Counted from the stretch's first letter, positions 15,535 through 24,690 are shown. The stretch: DNA of 64,000 nucleotides from Polaromonas sp. AET17H-212 (GCF_002379085.1 NZ_NBZW01000003.1:214087-278086), one strand, 5' to 3'. Notes: generated from the sequence alone by a model not told the origin. Numbers and translations are program-made.

Positions 15535-16956
15535 TCAGCCGGCCTGCAGCGCCTCCAGCAGCCGGACGTGGATGCCGCCAAAACCGCCGTTGCTCATGCA
15601 CAGTAAATGGTCGCCGGGACGCGCGGCGGCTTTGACCTGCGTCAGCAACTGGTCGAGGTTGTCGGCCACCTGCGCGCGCGCACCCATGGGGGCCAGCGCT
15701 GCCTTGGCGTCCCAGTCCAGTCCGCCGGCATGGCAAAACGCCAGGTCGGCCTGCTCCAGGCTCCAGGGCAGCTGCGCCGTCATGGTGCCCAGCTTCATGG
15801 TGTTGCTGCGTGGCTCGAAGATCGCCAGGATGCGCTGGGCGCCGCCCGCGCCGGCCAGCTGGCGGCGCAGTCCGTCGATGGTGGTGTGGATGGCGGTCGG
15901 GTGGTGCGCAAAGTCGTCGTACACGGTGATGGTGCCGCCGGCGCGCGCCACCGTGCCGCGCACTTCCATGCGGCGCCTCACGTTCTCGAAGCTGGCCAGG
16001 GCTTCGGCGGCCGCTTGCGGCGCCACACCCACATGCTCGGCCGCGGCGATGGCGGCCAGTGCATTGAGCTGGTTGTGCACGCCACCGATGCCCCATTCAA
16101 CCCGCGCGGCTTTGCGGCCGTCCCGGAGCACGTCGAAAGCGTCGGGTTCCCCCTGGGCCGCGAAGCCTTCGGCCGCGGCGCCGCCGAAAAGTACCCGCTC
16201 ACTCCAGCAGCCCTGGGCCAGCACGCGGGCCAGGCTGTCTTCGCGGGCATTGACAACAATCCGGCCGGTGCCGGGCACCGTGCGCACCAGGTGGTGGAAC
16301 TGGCGCTCGATCGCCGCCAGGTTGTCGAAGATGTCGGCGTGGTCGAACTCGAGGTTGTTCAGGATGGCGGTGCGCGGCCGGTAGTGGACGAACTTGCTGC
16401 GCTTGTCAAAAAAGGCGGTATCGTATTCGTCGGCCTCGATCACAAAGGTGTTGCCGCTGCCCAGCCGCGCCGACACGCCGAAGTTCAGCGGCACGCCGCC
16501 GACCAGAAAGCCCGGCTGCAGGCCGGCGCACTCCAGAATCCAGCTCAGCATGGCCGTCGTGGTGGTTTTGCCGTGGGTGCCCGCGACGGCCAGCACATGG
16601 CGCGGACCGGTGGGGTGGTGCGTCGGGTGGTGCAGCACATGGCCGGACAGCCACTGCGGGCCGCTGGTGTAGGGCACGCCGGCGTCCAGAATGGCCTCCA
16701 TCAGGGGGAATTTGGGTTTGCCGCTGGCGTCATGCGCGCGGGAGACCACATTGCCGACTACAAAAACATCAGGCTGAAAGGCCATCTGGTCGGCGCCATA
16801 ACCTTCAATCAGCTCGATCCCCAGCGCGCGCAGCTGATCGCTCATCGGGGGATAGACGCCCGTGTCGCAACCCGTGACCTTGTGCCCGGCCTCGCGGGCC
16901 AGCGCAGCCAGCCCCCCCATGAAGGTGCCGCAGATTCCCAGAATATGTATGTGCAT
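15535..16956 (-). CDS. mpl: Mpl, murein tripeptide ligase
   Basis: Mpl joins recycled L-Ala-gamma-D-Glu-meso-DAP to UDP-MurNAc, feeding murein turnover products back into wall synthesis. The 473-residue protein begins MHIHILGICGTFMGGLAALA, the Mur-ligase N-terminal signature that differs from MurC, and has the ATP-binding P-loop VAGTHGKTTTTAML near residue 128, then the central domain with NLEFDHADIF and the C-terminal TVYDDFAHHPTAI. Length is near the family norm (about 457). It works in the same recycling pathway as ampD at 29.3 kb. The gene is flanked by genes on the opposite strand and so appears monocistronic. Confidence 0.95.
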   Translation of the reverse strand: MHIHILGICGTFMGGLAALAREAGHKVTGCDTGVYPPMSDQLRALGIELIEGYGADQMAFQPDVFVVGNVVSRAHDASGKPKFPLMEAILDAGVPYTSGPQWLSGHVLHHPTHHPTGPRHVLAVAGTHGKTTTTAMLSWILECAGLQPGFLVGGVPLNFGVSARLGSGNTFVIEADEYDTAFFDKRSKFVHYRPRTAILNNLEFDHADIFDNLAAIERQFHHLVRTVPGTGRIVVNAREDSLARVLAQGCWSERVLFGGAAAEGFAAQGEPDAFDVLRDGRKAARVEWGIGGVHNQLNALAAIAAAEHVGVAPQAAAEALASFENVRRRMEVRGTVARAGGTITVYDDFAHHPTAIHTTIDGLRRQLAGAGGAQRILAIFEPRSNTMKLGTMTAQLPWSLEQADLAFCHAGGLDWDAKAALAPMGARAQVADNLDQLLTQVKAAARPGDHLLCMSNGGFGGIHVRLLEALQAG

Positions 16957-17062
16957 GCAGGTATTCTAGGAGGCCCGCAGCTGGCCGGGCGGTCCTGGCA
17001 CGCAACTGTTTTTGGCTCGGAAGTTTTGACGAAACAGGGCCGTGGCCCAAATACATCGTGCA

Positions 17063-17092
17063 CGAAACGCTACTTATTTGATAGCAATATGG
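17063..17092. repeat. Partial copy of the dispersed repeat
   Basis: ACGCTACTTATTTGATAGCA resembles the 3' half of the repeat (AGCTA, AT-rich spacer, TAGCA). It lies between the divergent mpl gene and the unknown gene at 17226. Only the hairpin-forming end is recognisable. Confidence 0.4.
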
Positions 17093-17225
17093 GTGAGACG
17101 GGCTTTTGGCGGGAGGCTGCCTTGCCCGTTACCTGCAACTTTACTGCTGCTGGTCGGGTCAACCCCATGCAGAATCATTCATGCGACCGCCGATTTGCTG
17201 GCGGCACATCGTCGAGAACCCCACC

Positions 17226-17834
17226 GTGAACCCCCACACCCTGAAACTGGAAATTGCCGCCACTGCCGCCGCGCTGGTCGTGGAAGAAGGCCTGGAATAC
17301 GGCCCGGCCAAACGCCGTGCCGTCAAGCAGATGGACCTGCCCGGCCGCAGTGAGCTGCCGGGCAACGACGAGGTCGAAGACGCGGTGCGCGAGTACATTG
17401 CGCTGTTCTGCGCGGACACCCAGCCGGCCGAGCTGGCCGCGCTGCGCGCGCTCGCCCTGACCTGGATGCAGCGCATGGCGCAGTTTCGCCCCTATCTGGG
17501 CGGCGCCGTCTGGCACGGCACGGCCACGCGCTTGTCCGACATCTATATCCAGCTGTTTTGCGACGACCCGAAATCCGCCGAAATTGCGCTGATCGACCAC
17601 GACGTGGATTACGAACCGCGTACCGTCACTGGCTTTACCGGCGACAGCGTCGAGGCGCTGAGCGTGCGCAGCCTGTGCAAGCCGCTGCAGGAAACGGTGG
17701 GCGTGCATCTGATGGTGTACGACCACGACCACCTGCGCGGTGCGTTGCGGCCCGATGCCAAAGGCCGCAAGCCGCGTGGGGACCTGGCCGATGTGCAAAA
17801 ATTGCTGATGACCAGCCAGGAGTCCCATTCATGA
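17226..17834 (+). CDS. Unknown soluble protein coupled to a TlpA-like gene
   Basis: A 202-residue frame that I do not recognise. It is acidic and apparently cytoplasmic: no signal peptide or membrane segment. It starts NPHTLKLEIAATAAALVVEEGLEYGPAKRRAVKQM, contains the His-rich LGGAVWHGTATRLSDIYIQLFCDDPKSAEIALIDHDVDYE, and ends with GVHLMVYDHDHLRGALRPDAKGRKPRGD; the latter blocks suggest a nucleotidyltransferase-like or other conserved fold, unproven. The start is uncertain: GTG 17226 is chosen, with an in-frame ATG at 17181. Its TGA overlaps the ATG of the thioredoxin-like gene by 4 bases, so the two are co-translated. Confidence 0.65.
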   Translation: MNPHTLKLEIAATAAALVVEEGLEYGPAKRRAVKQMDLPGRSELPGNDEVEDAVREYIALFCADTQPAELAALRALALTWMQRMAQFRPYLGGAVWHGTATRLSDIYIQLFCDDPKSAEIALIDHDVDYEPRTVTGFTGDSVEALSVRSLCKPLQETVGVHLMVYDHDHLRGALRPDAKGRKPRGDLADVQKLLMTSQESHS

Positions 17835-18376
17835 ACCGCCGGCAGCTGATGGTGGGCGGGGTGGCAGCGGCCGCCGCTCTTGCCGGCGCGGGCGTGGCCT
17901 GGCGGCAGCTCCAGCCGCATGGTGCATCTGCATCCGTCGCTTCGAGCGGACAGGGCGGTACGCTGGATCCGTTTTGGGCGCAGGCTTTTGACACGCCTGA
18001 CGGTGCCAGCCTGGCGCTGGCCAGTTTTTCCGGCAAACCCCTGCTGGTCAATTTCTGGGCCACCTGGTGTCCGCCATGCATCGAGGAATTGCCTCTTCTT
18101 GATGGCTTTTATCGGGAAAACAAGGCTAAAAGCTGGCAAGTTCTGGGTTTGGCCGTGGATCAACCCAGTGCGGTGCGGGCCTGGCTGCAGCGCAAGCCCT
18201 TGGGTTTTCCGGTGGCCATGGCTGGTTTTTCCGGCACGGAGCTGAGCAAGTCGCTGGGCAACCTGTCCGGGGGGCTGCCCTTCACCGTGGTGTTTGGAGC
18301 GTCCGGTCAACTGCTGCATCGCAAAAGCGGCAAGGTGACGCCCGAGGATCTGGCCCAATGGGTGCAACTGGCCTGA
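17831..18376 (+). CDS. TlpA/ResA-like membrane-anchored thioredoxin
   Basis: A 181-residue thiol-disulfide oxidoreductase. The N-terminus MNRRQLMVGGVAAAAALAGA is a hydrophobic anchor or signal with paired arginines, so export through Tat or Sec is possible; the thioredoxin domain then lies in the periplasm. The active site is WCPPC with cysteines at residues 80 and 83, in LLVNFWATWCPPCIEELP, typical of TlpA/ResA proteins that reduce apocytochromes or other periplasmic targets. The cis-proline loop is near GGLPFTVVF. It overlaps the preceding unknown gene by 4 bases and is followed by aroQ after about 100 bases. Confidence 0.9.
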   Translation: MNRRQLMVGGVAAAAALAGAGVAWRQLQPHGASASVASSGQGGTLDPFWAQAFDTPDGASLALASFSGKPLLVNFWATWCPPCIEELPLLDGFYRENKAKSWQVLGLAVDQPSAVRAWLQRKPLGFPVAMAGFSGTELSKSLGNLSGGLPFTVVFGASGQLLHRKSGKVTPEDLAQWVQLA

Positions 18377-18478
18377 GAGGCCGGGCCGAGTTGAGTCCTG
18401 GTTGCCGGCCGGATACCGGGTGGATATGGGGTAAAGTTCGGGCTTGCCCGGCGGCCGGCCGGAAAGGAGACAGTGTTG

Positions 18479-18916
18479 ATGAGCATACTGGTATTGCATG
18501 GACCGAATCTGAACCTGCTGGGCACCCGCGAGCCGCAGGTGTACGGGGTGACCACGTTGGATCAAATTAACGAAGATTTGGTCAAATTCGCCGCAGATCG
18601 CGGCACATCGCTACAGACTTTTCAGAGCAACCACGAGGGCGTCCTGGTTGACCGCATCCAGCAGGCACGTACCGACGGCACGCAGTTCATCGTCATCAAC
18701 CCGGCGGCCTTCACGCATACCAGTGTGGCCATCCGCGATGCGATTGCGGGGGTGGCCATTCCGTTTGTGGAGGTGCATCTTTCCAACGTCCATCGGCGCG
18801 AAGCCTTTCGCCACCACTCCTATTTTTCGGATGTGGCTGAAGCTGTGATGGCCGGTTTCGGGCCGGCTGGTTACCGCTATGCGGTAGACTTCGCCCTTTC
18901 GCGTCTGGCTAAATAG
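18479..18916 (+). CDS. aroQ: Type II 3-dehydroquinate dehydratase
   Basis: AroQ dehydrates 3-dehydroquinate to 3-dehydroshikimate, the third step of the shikimate pathway. The 145-residue protein shows the type II signature [20 protein letters not shown], with the catalytic Arg and Tyr in that segment, [30 protein letters not shown] and the substrate-binding EVHLSN. AAGGAG at 18464-18469 sets ATG 18479 over nearby in-frame GTG and TTG codons. The next genes are accB and accC, an arrangement common in proteobacteria. It supplies the same pathway as aroG at 12.8 kb. Confidence 0.96.
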   Translation: MSILVLHGPNLNLLGTREPQVYGVTTLDQINEDLVKFAADRGTSLQTFQSNHEGVLVDRIQQARTDGTQFIVINPAAFTHTSVAIRDAIAGVAIPFVEVHLSNVHRREAFRHHSYFSDVAEAVMAGFGPAGYRYAVDFALSRLAK

Positions 18917-19069
18917 CCTGAATTAATAAAGTTAGCTGATTTTTAGGCGCCGAAGGGTGTAAAAAGCGGAATTTAGGCGCGATCAGCGCTGGAGTCCGCC
19001 AGTCATGCCGCCGGCAAGATGAATGTCAGAGGTGCCCGCCTCAAGGCGCCGACCGTCGTTGGAGAAACC

Positions 19070-19522
19070 ATGGATTTAAGAAAACTCAAGACACTGATTG
19101 ACCTCGTTTCCGAGTCCAATGTGTCCGAACTGGAAATCACCGAGGCCGAAGGCAAGGTCCGTATCGTCAAATCGGGCGGCACGCCCATGGTGATGCAGGC
19201 CCCCATGACCATGATGCCGGCACCGGTGGCCGCCCCGGCGGCCGGCGTGCCGGCAGCTGCCGAGGCCGCGGCACCGGCCGCGCCGGCAGGTCATGCAGTC
19301 AAGTCCCCGATGGTCGGCACCTTTTACCGCTCGTCCAGCCCCGGCGCCAAGGCGTACGTGGAAGTGGGCAGCCAGGTCAAGGAAGGCGAGACCATCTGCA
19401 TCATCGAGGCGATGAAAATCCTCAACGAGATTGAAGCGGACAAATCCGGCACCATCACCCGCATCCTGTGCGAGAACGGTCAGGCGGTGGAGTACGGACA
19501 GCCGCTCTTCATGATCGAGTGA
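19070..19522 (+). CDS. accB: Biotin carboxyl carrier protein of acetyl-CoA carboxylase
   Basis: AccB carries biotin between biotin carboxylase and carboxyltransferase in the first committed step of fatty acid synthesis. The 150-residue protein has the N-terminal region [20 protein letters not shown], a flexible Ala/Pro/Met linker (about 42-74), and the C-terminal biotinyl domain with the modified lysine K116 in EAMKI. ATG 19070 is supported by GGAG 5 bases upstream; longer in-frame starts add unrelated residues. It is followed by accC after 7 bases, giving stoichiometric co-expression. Confidence 0.96.
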   Translation: MDLRKLKTLIDLVSESNVSELEITEAEGKVRIVKSGGTPMVMQAPMTMMPAPVAAPAAGVPAAAEAAAPAAPAGHAVKSPMVGTFYRSSSPGAKAYVEVGSQVKEGETICIIEAMKILNEIEADKSGTITRILCENGQAVEYGQPLFMIE

Positions 19523-19529
19523 CCGCTGC

Positions 19530-20879
19530 ATGTTCAAAAAGATACTGATCGCCAACCGCGGCGAAATTGCGCTCCGCATCCAGCGCGCCTGCCGGGAACT
19601 CGGCGTCAAGGCCGTGATGGTGTATTCCGAGGCTGACCGCGAGGCCAAGTACATCAAGCTCGCGGACGAGTCGGTCTGCATCGGTCCGGCGCCTTCCGCG
19701 CTGAGCTACCTCAACATGCCGGCCATCATCTCGGCCGCCGAGGTGACGGACGCCGAGGCGATTCACCCCGGCTACGGTTTCCTGAGCGAAAACGCCGACT
19801 TTGCCGAACGGGTTGAAAAAAGCGGCTTCAAGTTCATTGGCCCATCGCCCGAATCCATACGCATCATGGGCGACAAGGTCTCGGCCAAGCAGACCATGAT
19901 CAAAGCCGGCGTGCCCTGTGTGCCGGGCTCCGAAGGCGCCCTGCCTGACGACCCGGCGGTCATCAAGCGCACGGCCAAGCAGGTCGGCTACCCCGTCATC
20001 ATCAAGGCAGCCGGTGGCGGCGGCGGGCGTGGCATGCGGGTGGTGCACACCGAAGCGGCGCTGCTGCATGCGGTGCAGACCACCAAGGCCGAAGCGGGCG
20101 CTGCCTTTGGCAACCCCGAGGTCTACATGGAAAAATTCCTGCAGAACCCGCGCCACATCGAAATCCAGATCCTCGCCGACCAGCACAAAAATGCGGTCTG
20201 GCTCGGGGAGCGGGACTGCTCCATGCAGCGCCGCCACCAGAAGGTGATTGAAGAGGCGCCGGCCCCGGGCATTCCGCGCAAGATCATCGAGCGCATCGGC
20301 GAACGCTGCGTCGCGGCCGTCAAGAAGATTGGTTATCGCGGCGCCGGGACCTTCGAGTTCCTCTACGAAAACGGCGAGTTCTACTTCATCGAGATGAACA
20401 CCCGGGTCCAGGTCGAGCACCCGGTGACCGAGTGGGTCACCGGCGTGGATATCGTCCGGTCGCAGATCCAGATAGCTGCCGGCGAAAAACTGCCTTTCAC
20501 GCAGCGCCAGATCGAAATCAAGGGCCATGCGATCGAATGCCGCATCAACGCGGAAGACCCCTACAAGTTTGTTCCGTCGCCGGGGCGCATCACCACCTGG
20601 CACATGCCGGGCGGGCCGGGTGTGCGGGTGGATTCGCACATCTACACGAACTACTTTGTGCCGCCGAATTACGACTCGATGGTCGGCAAGATCATTGTGC
20701 ACGGCGACACCCGCGAGCAGGCCCTGGCGCGCATGCGCACGGCGCTGGCCGAAACCGTGGTCGAGGGCATCAACACCAACATCGCGCTGCACCGTGAATT
20801 GATGGTGGATGCCAAGTTCATGGACGGCGGCACCAACATCCACTACCTTGAAGAGTGGTTGTCGCAACGTGACCGCTGA
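19530..20879 (+). CDS. accC: Biotin carboxylase of acetyl-CoA carboxylase
   Basis: AccC uses ATP and bicarbonate to carboxylate the biotin on AccB. The 449-residue length matches E. coli AccC exactly in kind, beginning [20 protein letters not shown]. The ATP-grasp signature [14 protein letters not shown] lies near residue 159, followed by [36 protein letters not shown] and the catalytic [14 protein letters not shown]. It follows accB by 7 bases. The downstream prmA begins within or shortly after its end, so the three are probably one operon. Confidence 0.97.
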   Translation: MFKKILIANRGEIALRIQRACRELGVKAVMVYSEADREAKYIKLADESVCIGPAPSALSYLNMPAIISAAEVTDAEAIHPGYGFLSENADFAERVEKSGFKFIGPSPESIRIMGDKVSAKQTMIKAGVPCVPGSEGALPDDPAVIKRTAKQVGYPVIIKAAGGGGGRGMRVVHTEAALLHAVQTTKAEAGAAFGNPEVYMEKFLQNPRHIEIQILADQHKNAVWLGERDCSMQRRHQKVIEEAPAPGIPRKIIERIGERCVAAVKKIGYRGAGTFEFLYENGEFYFIEMNTRVQVEHPVTEWVTGVDIVRSQIQIAAGEKLPFTQRQIEIKGHAIECRINAEDPYKFVPSPGRITTWHMPGGPGVRVDSHIYTNYFVPPNYDSMVGKIIVHGDTREQALARMRTALAETVVEGINTNIALHRELMVDAKFMDGGTNIHYLEEWLSQRDR

Positions 20880-20904
20880 ACCGGGCGCGCTCCAGCCCAA
20901 GAGC

Positions 20905-21795
20905 ATGTTTGAACTGGTTTTGCTGGCCCCAGTGGCCAGCGTGGAAACACTGAGCGATGCGCTGGAGGCGCTCGACGCACTCAGTGTGTCGGTCGAAGAT
21001 GCCGACGCACAAACGCCGGCCGAACAGGCCCTGTTTGGCGAGCCCGGCATGCCGCCGCCCAGGGCCGGCTGGGAGCGTTCGCGCGTGGTGTCGCTTTTCT
21101 CCGATGAAGCCGGCGCGCGCGATGCCGCCGGCGTGCTGGCCGCGCAGGACTTTTTTGCCGGCTGCCAGCTGGTGGCCGTCCAGGCGGTGCCCGAGCAGGA
21201 TTGGGTGCGGCTGACGCAGTCGCAATTCACGCCGGTGGAGATCACCCCCGAGTTCTGGATCGTCCCGACCTGGCACGAACCGCCCGCGCAGGCCCGGCAG
21301 GTGATCCGCCTGGACCCGGGGCTGGCTTTTGGCACGGGCACCCACCCGACCACGCGCATGTGTTTGCGCTGGATTGCCGGCCAGGGCGCGGCGAACAAGC
21401 CATTGGGCCGCGTCCTCGACTATGGTTGTGGCTCGGGCATTCTGGCGATTGGCGCTGCCAAGTTTGGGGCGGTCGCTATTGATGCCGTCGATATTGACGA
21501 AGCCGCTGTTGAGTCCACACGTGCCAATGCTGAAGCCAACCATGTCACCCTGAATGCCGGCTTGCCTGACAAGGCCGAAGGCACTTACCAGACCGTGCTG
21601 GCCAACATCCTGGCCACGCCGCTCAAGGTGCTGGCGCCCCTGTTGTGTGCGCGTGTGGCTCCCGGCGGTGCGCTGGTGCTGGCCGGCATTCTCGAGCGGC
21701 AGGCCGACGAACTCAAGGCCGCTTATGCGCCTTACTGTCAGCTGCAGGTGACGGACCAGGAAGACGGCTGGATACTGATGACCGCCCGGCTTTGA
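20905..21795 (+). CDS. prmA: Ribosomal protein L11 methyltransferase
   Basis: PrmA trimethylates several amino groups on ribosomal protein L11. The 296-residue protein has the family N-terminal domain (MFELVLLAPVASVETLSDAL, then LSVSVEDADA) and a C-terminal SAM-dependent methyltransferase domain with motif I LDYGCGSGILAIGAAKFGA near residue 170 and the preceding GLAFGTGTHPTT. ATG 20905 matches the usual family N-terminus; an in-frame GTG at 20869 overlapping accC would add 12 residues. It sits in the accBC operon, a common order in betaproteobacteria. Confidence 0.93.
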   Translation: MFELVLLAPVASVETLSDALEALDALSVSVEDADAQTPAEQALFGEPGMPPPRAGWERSRVVSLFSDEAGARDAAGVLAAQDFFAGCQLVAVQAVPEQDWVRLTQSQFTPVEITPEFWIVPTWHEPPAQARQVIRLDPGLAFGTGTHPTTRMCLRWIAGQGAANKPLGRVLDYGCGSGILAIGAAKFGAVAIDAVDIDEAAVESTRANAEANHVTLNAGLPDKAEGTYQTVLANILATPLKVLAPLLCARVAPGGALVLAGILERQADELKAAYAPYCQLQVTDQEDGWILMTARL

Positions 21796-21848
21796 GCGGG
21801 CTTGCGCCTCGTCACGCCCCGTACACGCCCCGTACAATAAGGCGCTAA

Positions 21849-22916
21849 ATGAGCCTGATTACGCGCTGTTCTGCCTGCGGCACGATGTTCAAAGTCGTGG
21901 CCGACCAACTCAAGATTTCCCAGGGCTGGGTGCGTTGCGGGCACTGCGCCGAAGTTTTTGACGCAGCAGCCAACCTGCAGCCCTACGCACCCCAGGCAAC
22001 CGCGTCGTCCTCCGACGCTCCGGTGTCCCCTGCACCCGATGCCCTGTCTGACCTGCGGGAGGACCGCGGCGGGGCGGCATCCGTGGCCCCCATGCTGGTG
22101 GCGCCTTCTGCGGAGCCGGAGGCCGACTGGTCTGATCCCGTTCCGGCGCCAGAGGCCGCATCGGTTGCCGCGTCCGCATCGGTGCCGGAAGTCCAGGTGT
22201 CGCCGTCGCCAGACCTCGCCGCCGACGTGTTCGCCTTTTCGGTGAGCCCGGAGCCATCCGACTTTCCCGGAGCGGCGGCACCCGCAGCGCGATCGGGCTA
22301 CACGGAAAGTGCCTTCGATGAATCGGGGGCCCCTGTTCCCGACCATGGCCACGAGGTGTCGTTTGTGCGTGAGGCCAGGCGCGATGCGTTCTGGCGCCGG
22401 CCTGCACTGCGCGTGGCGCTGGGATTGGCAGCATCGGTGCTCTTGGCCGCCCTGCTGCTGCAGGGCGCCCTGTTCCAGAGACATACGCTGGCCGTGTCGC
22501 AGCCCTGGCTGCGTCCGGCCCTGGACACACTGTGTGCCTCGCTGCATTGCGAGATCAGGCCGCCACAGCAGATTGAATCGGTGGTGATCGAGAGTTCGGC
22601 CTTCAACAAACTCGCCGCCGACGCCTACCGGCTCAAGGTGGTGATCAGGAACGCAGGTGCGATCCCCTTGGCCCTGCCGTCGCTGGAGCTGACACTGACC
22701 GACACCCAGGACCAGGCGCAACTGCGGCGTGTACTGACCCCGGCCGAACTGGGCGCCACCGGCCCCACGCTGGCGGCAGGCGCCGAATTTTCCGGCGTGC
22801 TGGCCATCAGAATTTTGAATTCCCCACCCGACGCCAGCGCGTCCCAAACGCCGCCCGTGCGGCCTTCCGCGCCCTTGCGGATTGCTGGCTACCGGGTCCT
22901 TGCTTTTTATCCCTGA
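21849..22916 (+). CDS. Zinc-ribbon (MJ0042) and DUF3426 membrane protein
   Basis: A 355-residue protein with an N-terminal zinc ribbon, cysteines 7, 10, 30 and 33 in CSACGTMF and VRCGHCAEVF, followed by a long disordered Pro/Ala/Ser linker (about 45-175). A single membrane segment, LGLAASVLLAALLLQGALF, lies near residues 188-206, and the C-terminal DUF3426 domain contains PPQQIESVVIESSAFNKL. The order puts the zinc ribbon in the cytoplasm and DUF3426 in the periplasm. Function is unknown. It follows prmA by 53 bases and precedes a PfkB-type kinase, as in related genomes to my recollection. Confidence 0.85.
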   Translation: MSLITRCSACGTMFKVVADQLKISQGWVRCGHCAEVFDAAANLQPYAPQATASSSDAPVSPAPDALSDLREDRGGAASVAPMLVAPSAEPEADWSDPVPAPEAASVAASASVPEVQVSPSPDLAADVFAFSVSPEPSDFPGAAAPAARSGYTESAFDESGAPVPDHGHEVSFVREARRDAFWRRPALRVALGLAASVLLAALLLQGALFQRHTLAVSQPWLRPALDTLCASLHCEIRPPQQIESVVIESSAFNKLAADAYRLKVVIRNAGAIPLALPSLELTLTDTQDQAQLRRVLTPAELGATGPTLAAGAEFSGVLAIRILNSPPDASASQTPPVRPSAPLRIAGYRVLAFYP

Positions 22917-22935
22917 CTGAATCGAGATCCATCCC

Positions 22936-23838
22936 ATGCCTGCTGTAATTTGTGGTTCCCTGGCCTTTGACACCATCATGACGTTTGAGGGGCGCTTTGC
23001 CGAGCAGATCCTGCCCGACCAGCTGCACATCCTCAATGTGTCCTTCCTGGTGCCGGCCCTGCGCCGGGAGTTTGGCGGTTGCGCCGGCAACATCGCCTAC
23101 AGCCTGCAGCAGCTGGGCGGAACGCCCTTGCCCATGGCCACCGTGGGTACCGACGGGGCCGAGTATGTGGCGCGCCTGAACACACTGGGCATCAGCACCG
23201 AGTTTGTCAGGGAGGTGGGAGACACCTACACCGCCCAGGCCATGATCATGACGGACCGCGACAACAACCAGATCACCGCCTTCCATCCCGGGGCGATGGG
23301 CCAGGCGCATACGACAAAAATTGCGCCGCGCACCGATATCAGTATCGGCATCATCTCGCCGGACGGGCGCGACGCCATGCTGCAGCATGCCGAGCAGTTC
23401 AAGGCCGCCGGTATTCCTTTTGTGTTCGATCCCGGCCAGGGCCTGCCCATGTTTGACGGCAAGGACCTGGCCCATTTTGTCGAGCTGGCGAGCTGGGTCA
23501 CGGTCAACGACTACGAGGCCAAGCTGCTGTGCGACCGGACCGGTTTGTCCTGCGCCGAAATCTCGAAGCGGGTGCAGGGCCTGGTGGTGACACTCGGGGC
23601 GCACGGTTGCGAGGTCTGGGTGGACGGCGACAAGACGCTGGTCGCGCCGGTGCTGGCCACGGAAGTGGTGGACCCGACCGGTTGCGGCGACGCTTTTCGC
23701 GGGGCCCTGCTGTTCGGCCTCGAAAAAGGCTGGTCGCTGGTGCGCTGTGCCGAGCTGGGCAATCGCGTCGGTGCCCACAAGATTGCTTTCCGCGGCGGCC
23801 AGAACTACACGCTCACGTCCGCTCAGATTGGCCTGTAA
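22936..23838 (+). CDS. PfkB-family carbohydrate or nucleoside kinase
   Basis: A 300-residue ribokinase-fold kinase. The N-terminal glycine motif appears in RREFGGCAGNIAYSLQQLGG (about residues 36-55) and the C-terminal PfkB signature in DPTGCGDAFRGALL (residues 246-259), with the catalytic base D252. Proteins of this kind are often called adenosine kinase-like; the substrate is not fixed by sequence. It ends the accBC-prmA cluster, 19 bases after the zinc-ribbon gene. Length and motifs are complete. A weak ribosome site precedes ATG 22936. Confidence 0.88.
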   Translation: MPAVICGSLAFDTIMTFEGRFAEQILPDQLHILNVSFLVPALRREFGGCAGNIAYSLQQLGGTPLPMATVGTDGAEYVARLNTLGISTEFVREVGDTYTAQAMIMTDRDNNQITAFHPGAMGQAHTTKIAPRTDISIGIISPDGRDAMLQHAEQFKAAGIPFVFDPGQGLPMFDGKDLAHFVELASWVTVNDYEAKLLCDRTGLSCAEISKRVQGLVVTLGAHGCEVWVDGDKTLVAPVLATEVVDPTGCGDAFRGALLFGLEKGWSLVRCAELGNRVGAHKIAFRGGQNYTLTSAQIGL

Positions 23839-23847
23839 GCATCGATT

Positions 23848-23912
23848 AAAAGCCAAAAAGGCTTCCAGCCCTTTTTGTATGGGCGCAATCAGCTACTGAA
23901 TTTGTAGCAACT
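23848..23912 (+). repeat. Dispersed intergenic repeat, best-preserved copy
   Basis: It reads AAAAAGGCTTCCAGCC, CTTTTTGTAT, GGGCGCAATCAGCTACTGAA, TTTGTAGCAACTGGG. The 5' half can form GGCTTxxAGCC-type hairpins and the 3' half pairs AGCTAC with GTAGC(A). Related copies lie near 1271, 15454, 15481, 17063, 38380, 46978, 53896, 59059 and 63586, in both orientations. Confidence 0.75.
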
Positions 23913-23981
23913 GGGACGCCTCCACGGGGTCGGCTGCCCTGAAGAAGGTGCAGTCGGTGCCTCGCACCCCACCCTGAAAGT

Positions 23982-24014
23982 AAAAAAGCCCGGCATCTTG
24001 CGATGTCGGGCTTC
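23982..24014 (-). terminator. Terminator of the histone-like gene
   Basis: On the minus strand the stem GAAGCCCGACATC pairs with GATGCCGGGCTT around a GCAA loop and runs into six Ts. It lies 20 bases downstream of the histone-like gene stop. The plus-strand kinase gene ends 140 bases away. Confidence 0.85.
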
Positions 24015-24033
24015 AGGCCAAGTGTCTTACTGT

Positions 24034-24501
24034 TTACGGCTTGCTGGCTGTCGGAAACGGCCAGGCAGCTTGCGGGTTCAGAGTAGTCTGAGCCGCAGGG
24101 GCAGCCGGAGCAGCAGGAGCTTTGGCAGCGGGTTTTTTCGCGGCTTTCTTCGCAGCGGGCTTTTTCGCTGCTTTCTTGGCTGCTGGCTTTTTGGCAGCGG
24201 GTTTCTTCGCAGCAGCTTTCTTCGCTGGCGCTTTTTTCGCTACTTTTTTCGCCGCAGGCTTTTTAGCTGCTGCTTTTTTCGCAGCAGGCTTTTTCGCCGC
24301 TACTTTTTTAGCCGGGGCTTTTTTCGCTGGCGCTTTTTTCGCAGGAGCTTTTTTAGCTGCTACTTTTTTCGCTGGCGCTTTTTTGGCCGGGGCTTTTTTC
24401 GCTGCTACTTTTTTAGCAGGTGCTTTTTTAGCCGCTACTTTTTTCGCAGGGGCTTTCTTCGGAGCAGCTTTTTTAGCCGCAGTTTTTTTCGCAGTTGCCA
24501 T
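24034..24501 (-). CDS. Histone H1-like lysine/alanine-rich DNA-binding protein
   Basis: A 155-residue very basic protein made almost wholly of Lys, Ala and Pro in short repeats such as KKAPAKKVA and KKPAAKKA, ending in a less biased tail ([20 protein letters not shown]). It resembles AlgP/HC1-HC2-like histone H1-type proteins that bind DNA without sequence specificity and compact the nucleoid. The ATG at 24501 follows GGAGAAAA on the minus strand. The repeats make the DNA prone to in-frame length change. It is followed by its own terminator and lies downstream of nrdB on the same strand, separated by about 190 bases. Confidence 0.9.
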   Translation of the reverse strand: MATAKKTAAKKAAPKKAPAKKVAAKKAPAKKVAAKKAPAKKAPAKKVAAKKAPAKKAPAKKAPAKKVAAKKPAAKKAAAKKPAAKKVAKKAPAKKAAAKKPAAKKPAAKKAAKKPAAKKAAKKPAAKAPAAPAAPAAQTTLNPQAAWPFPTASKP

Positions 24502-24690
24502 AGTTTTCTCCTTGATCACATTGCAAAGATCACTTCACGTCTGGAGTACGCGAAGCGATTCACGGCGTTGGGCTGTCGGCGAACCGGGCCCAGCGCCGCG
24601 AACACGGGAGCAAAGCCCAACGCGCGCACTTCTGCGGTGCGGTCGGTGGTCAATGCAAGTCTGGAAATCATTGTTGTGTCGGCTTGTCGG

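Noticed and set aside
19509..21398. A 629-codon open frame on the minus strand
   Set aside because: It is antisense to accC and prmA and carries no domain; it is a codon-bias shadow of strongly coding DNA.
24100..24500. Regularly repeated units suggestive of a CRISPR array
   Set aside because: Repeats are short, contiguous, coding in one frame and without unique spacers; they belong to the histone-like gene.
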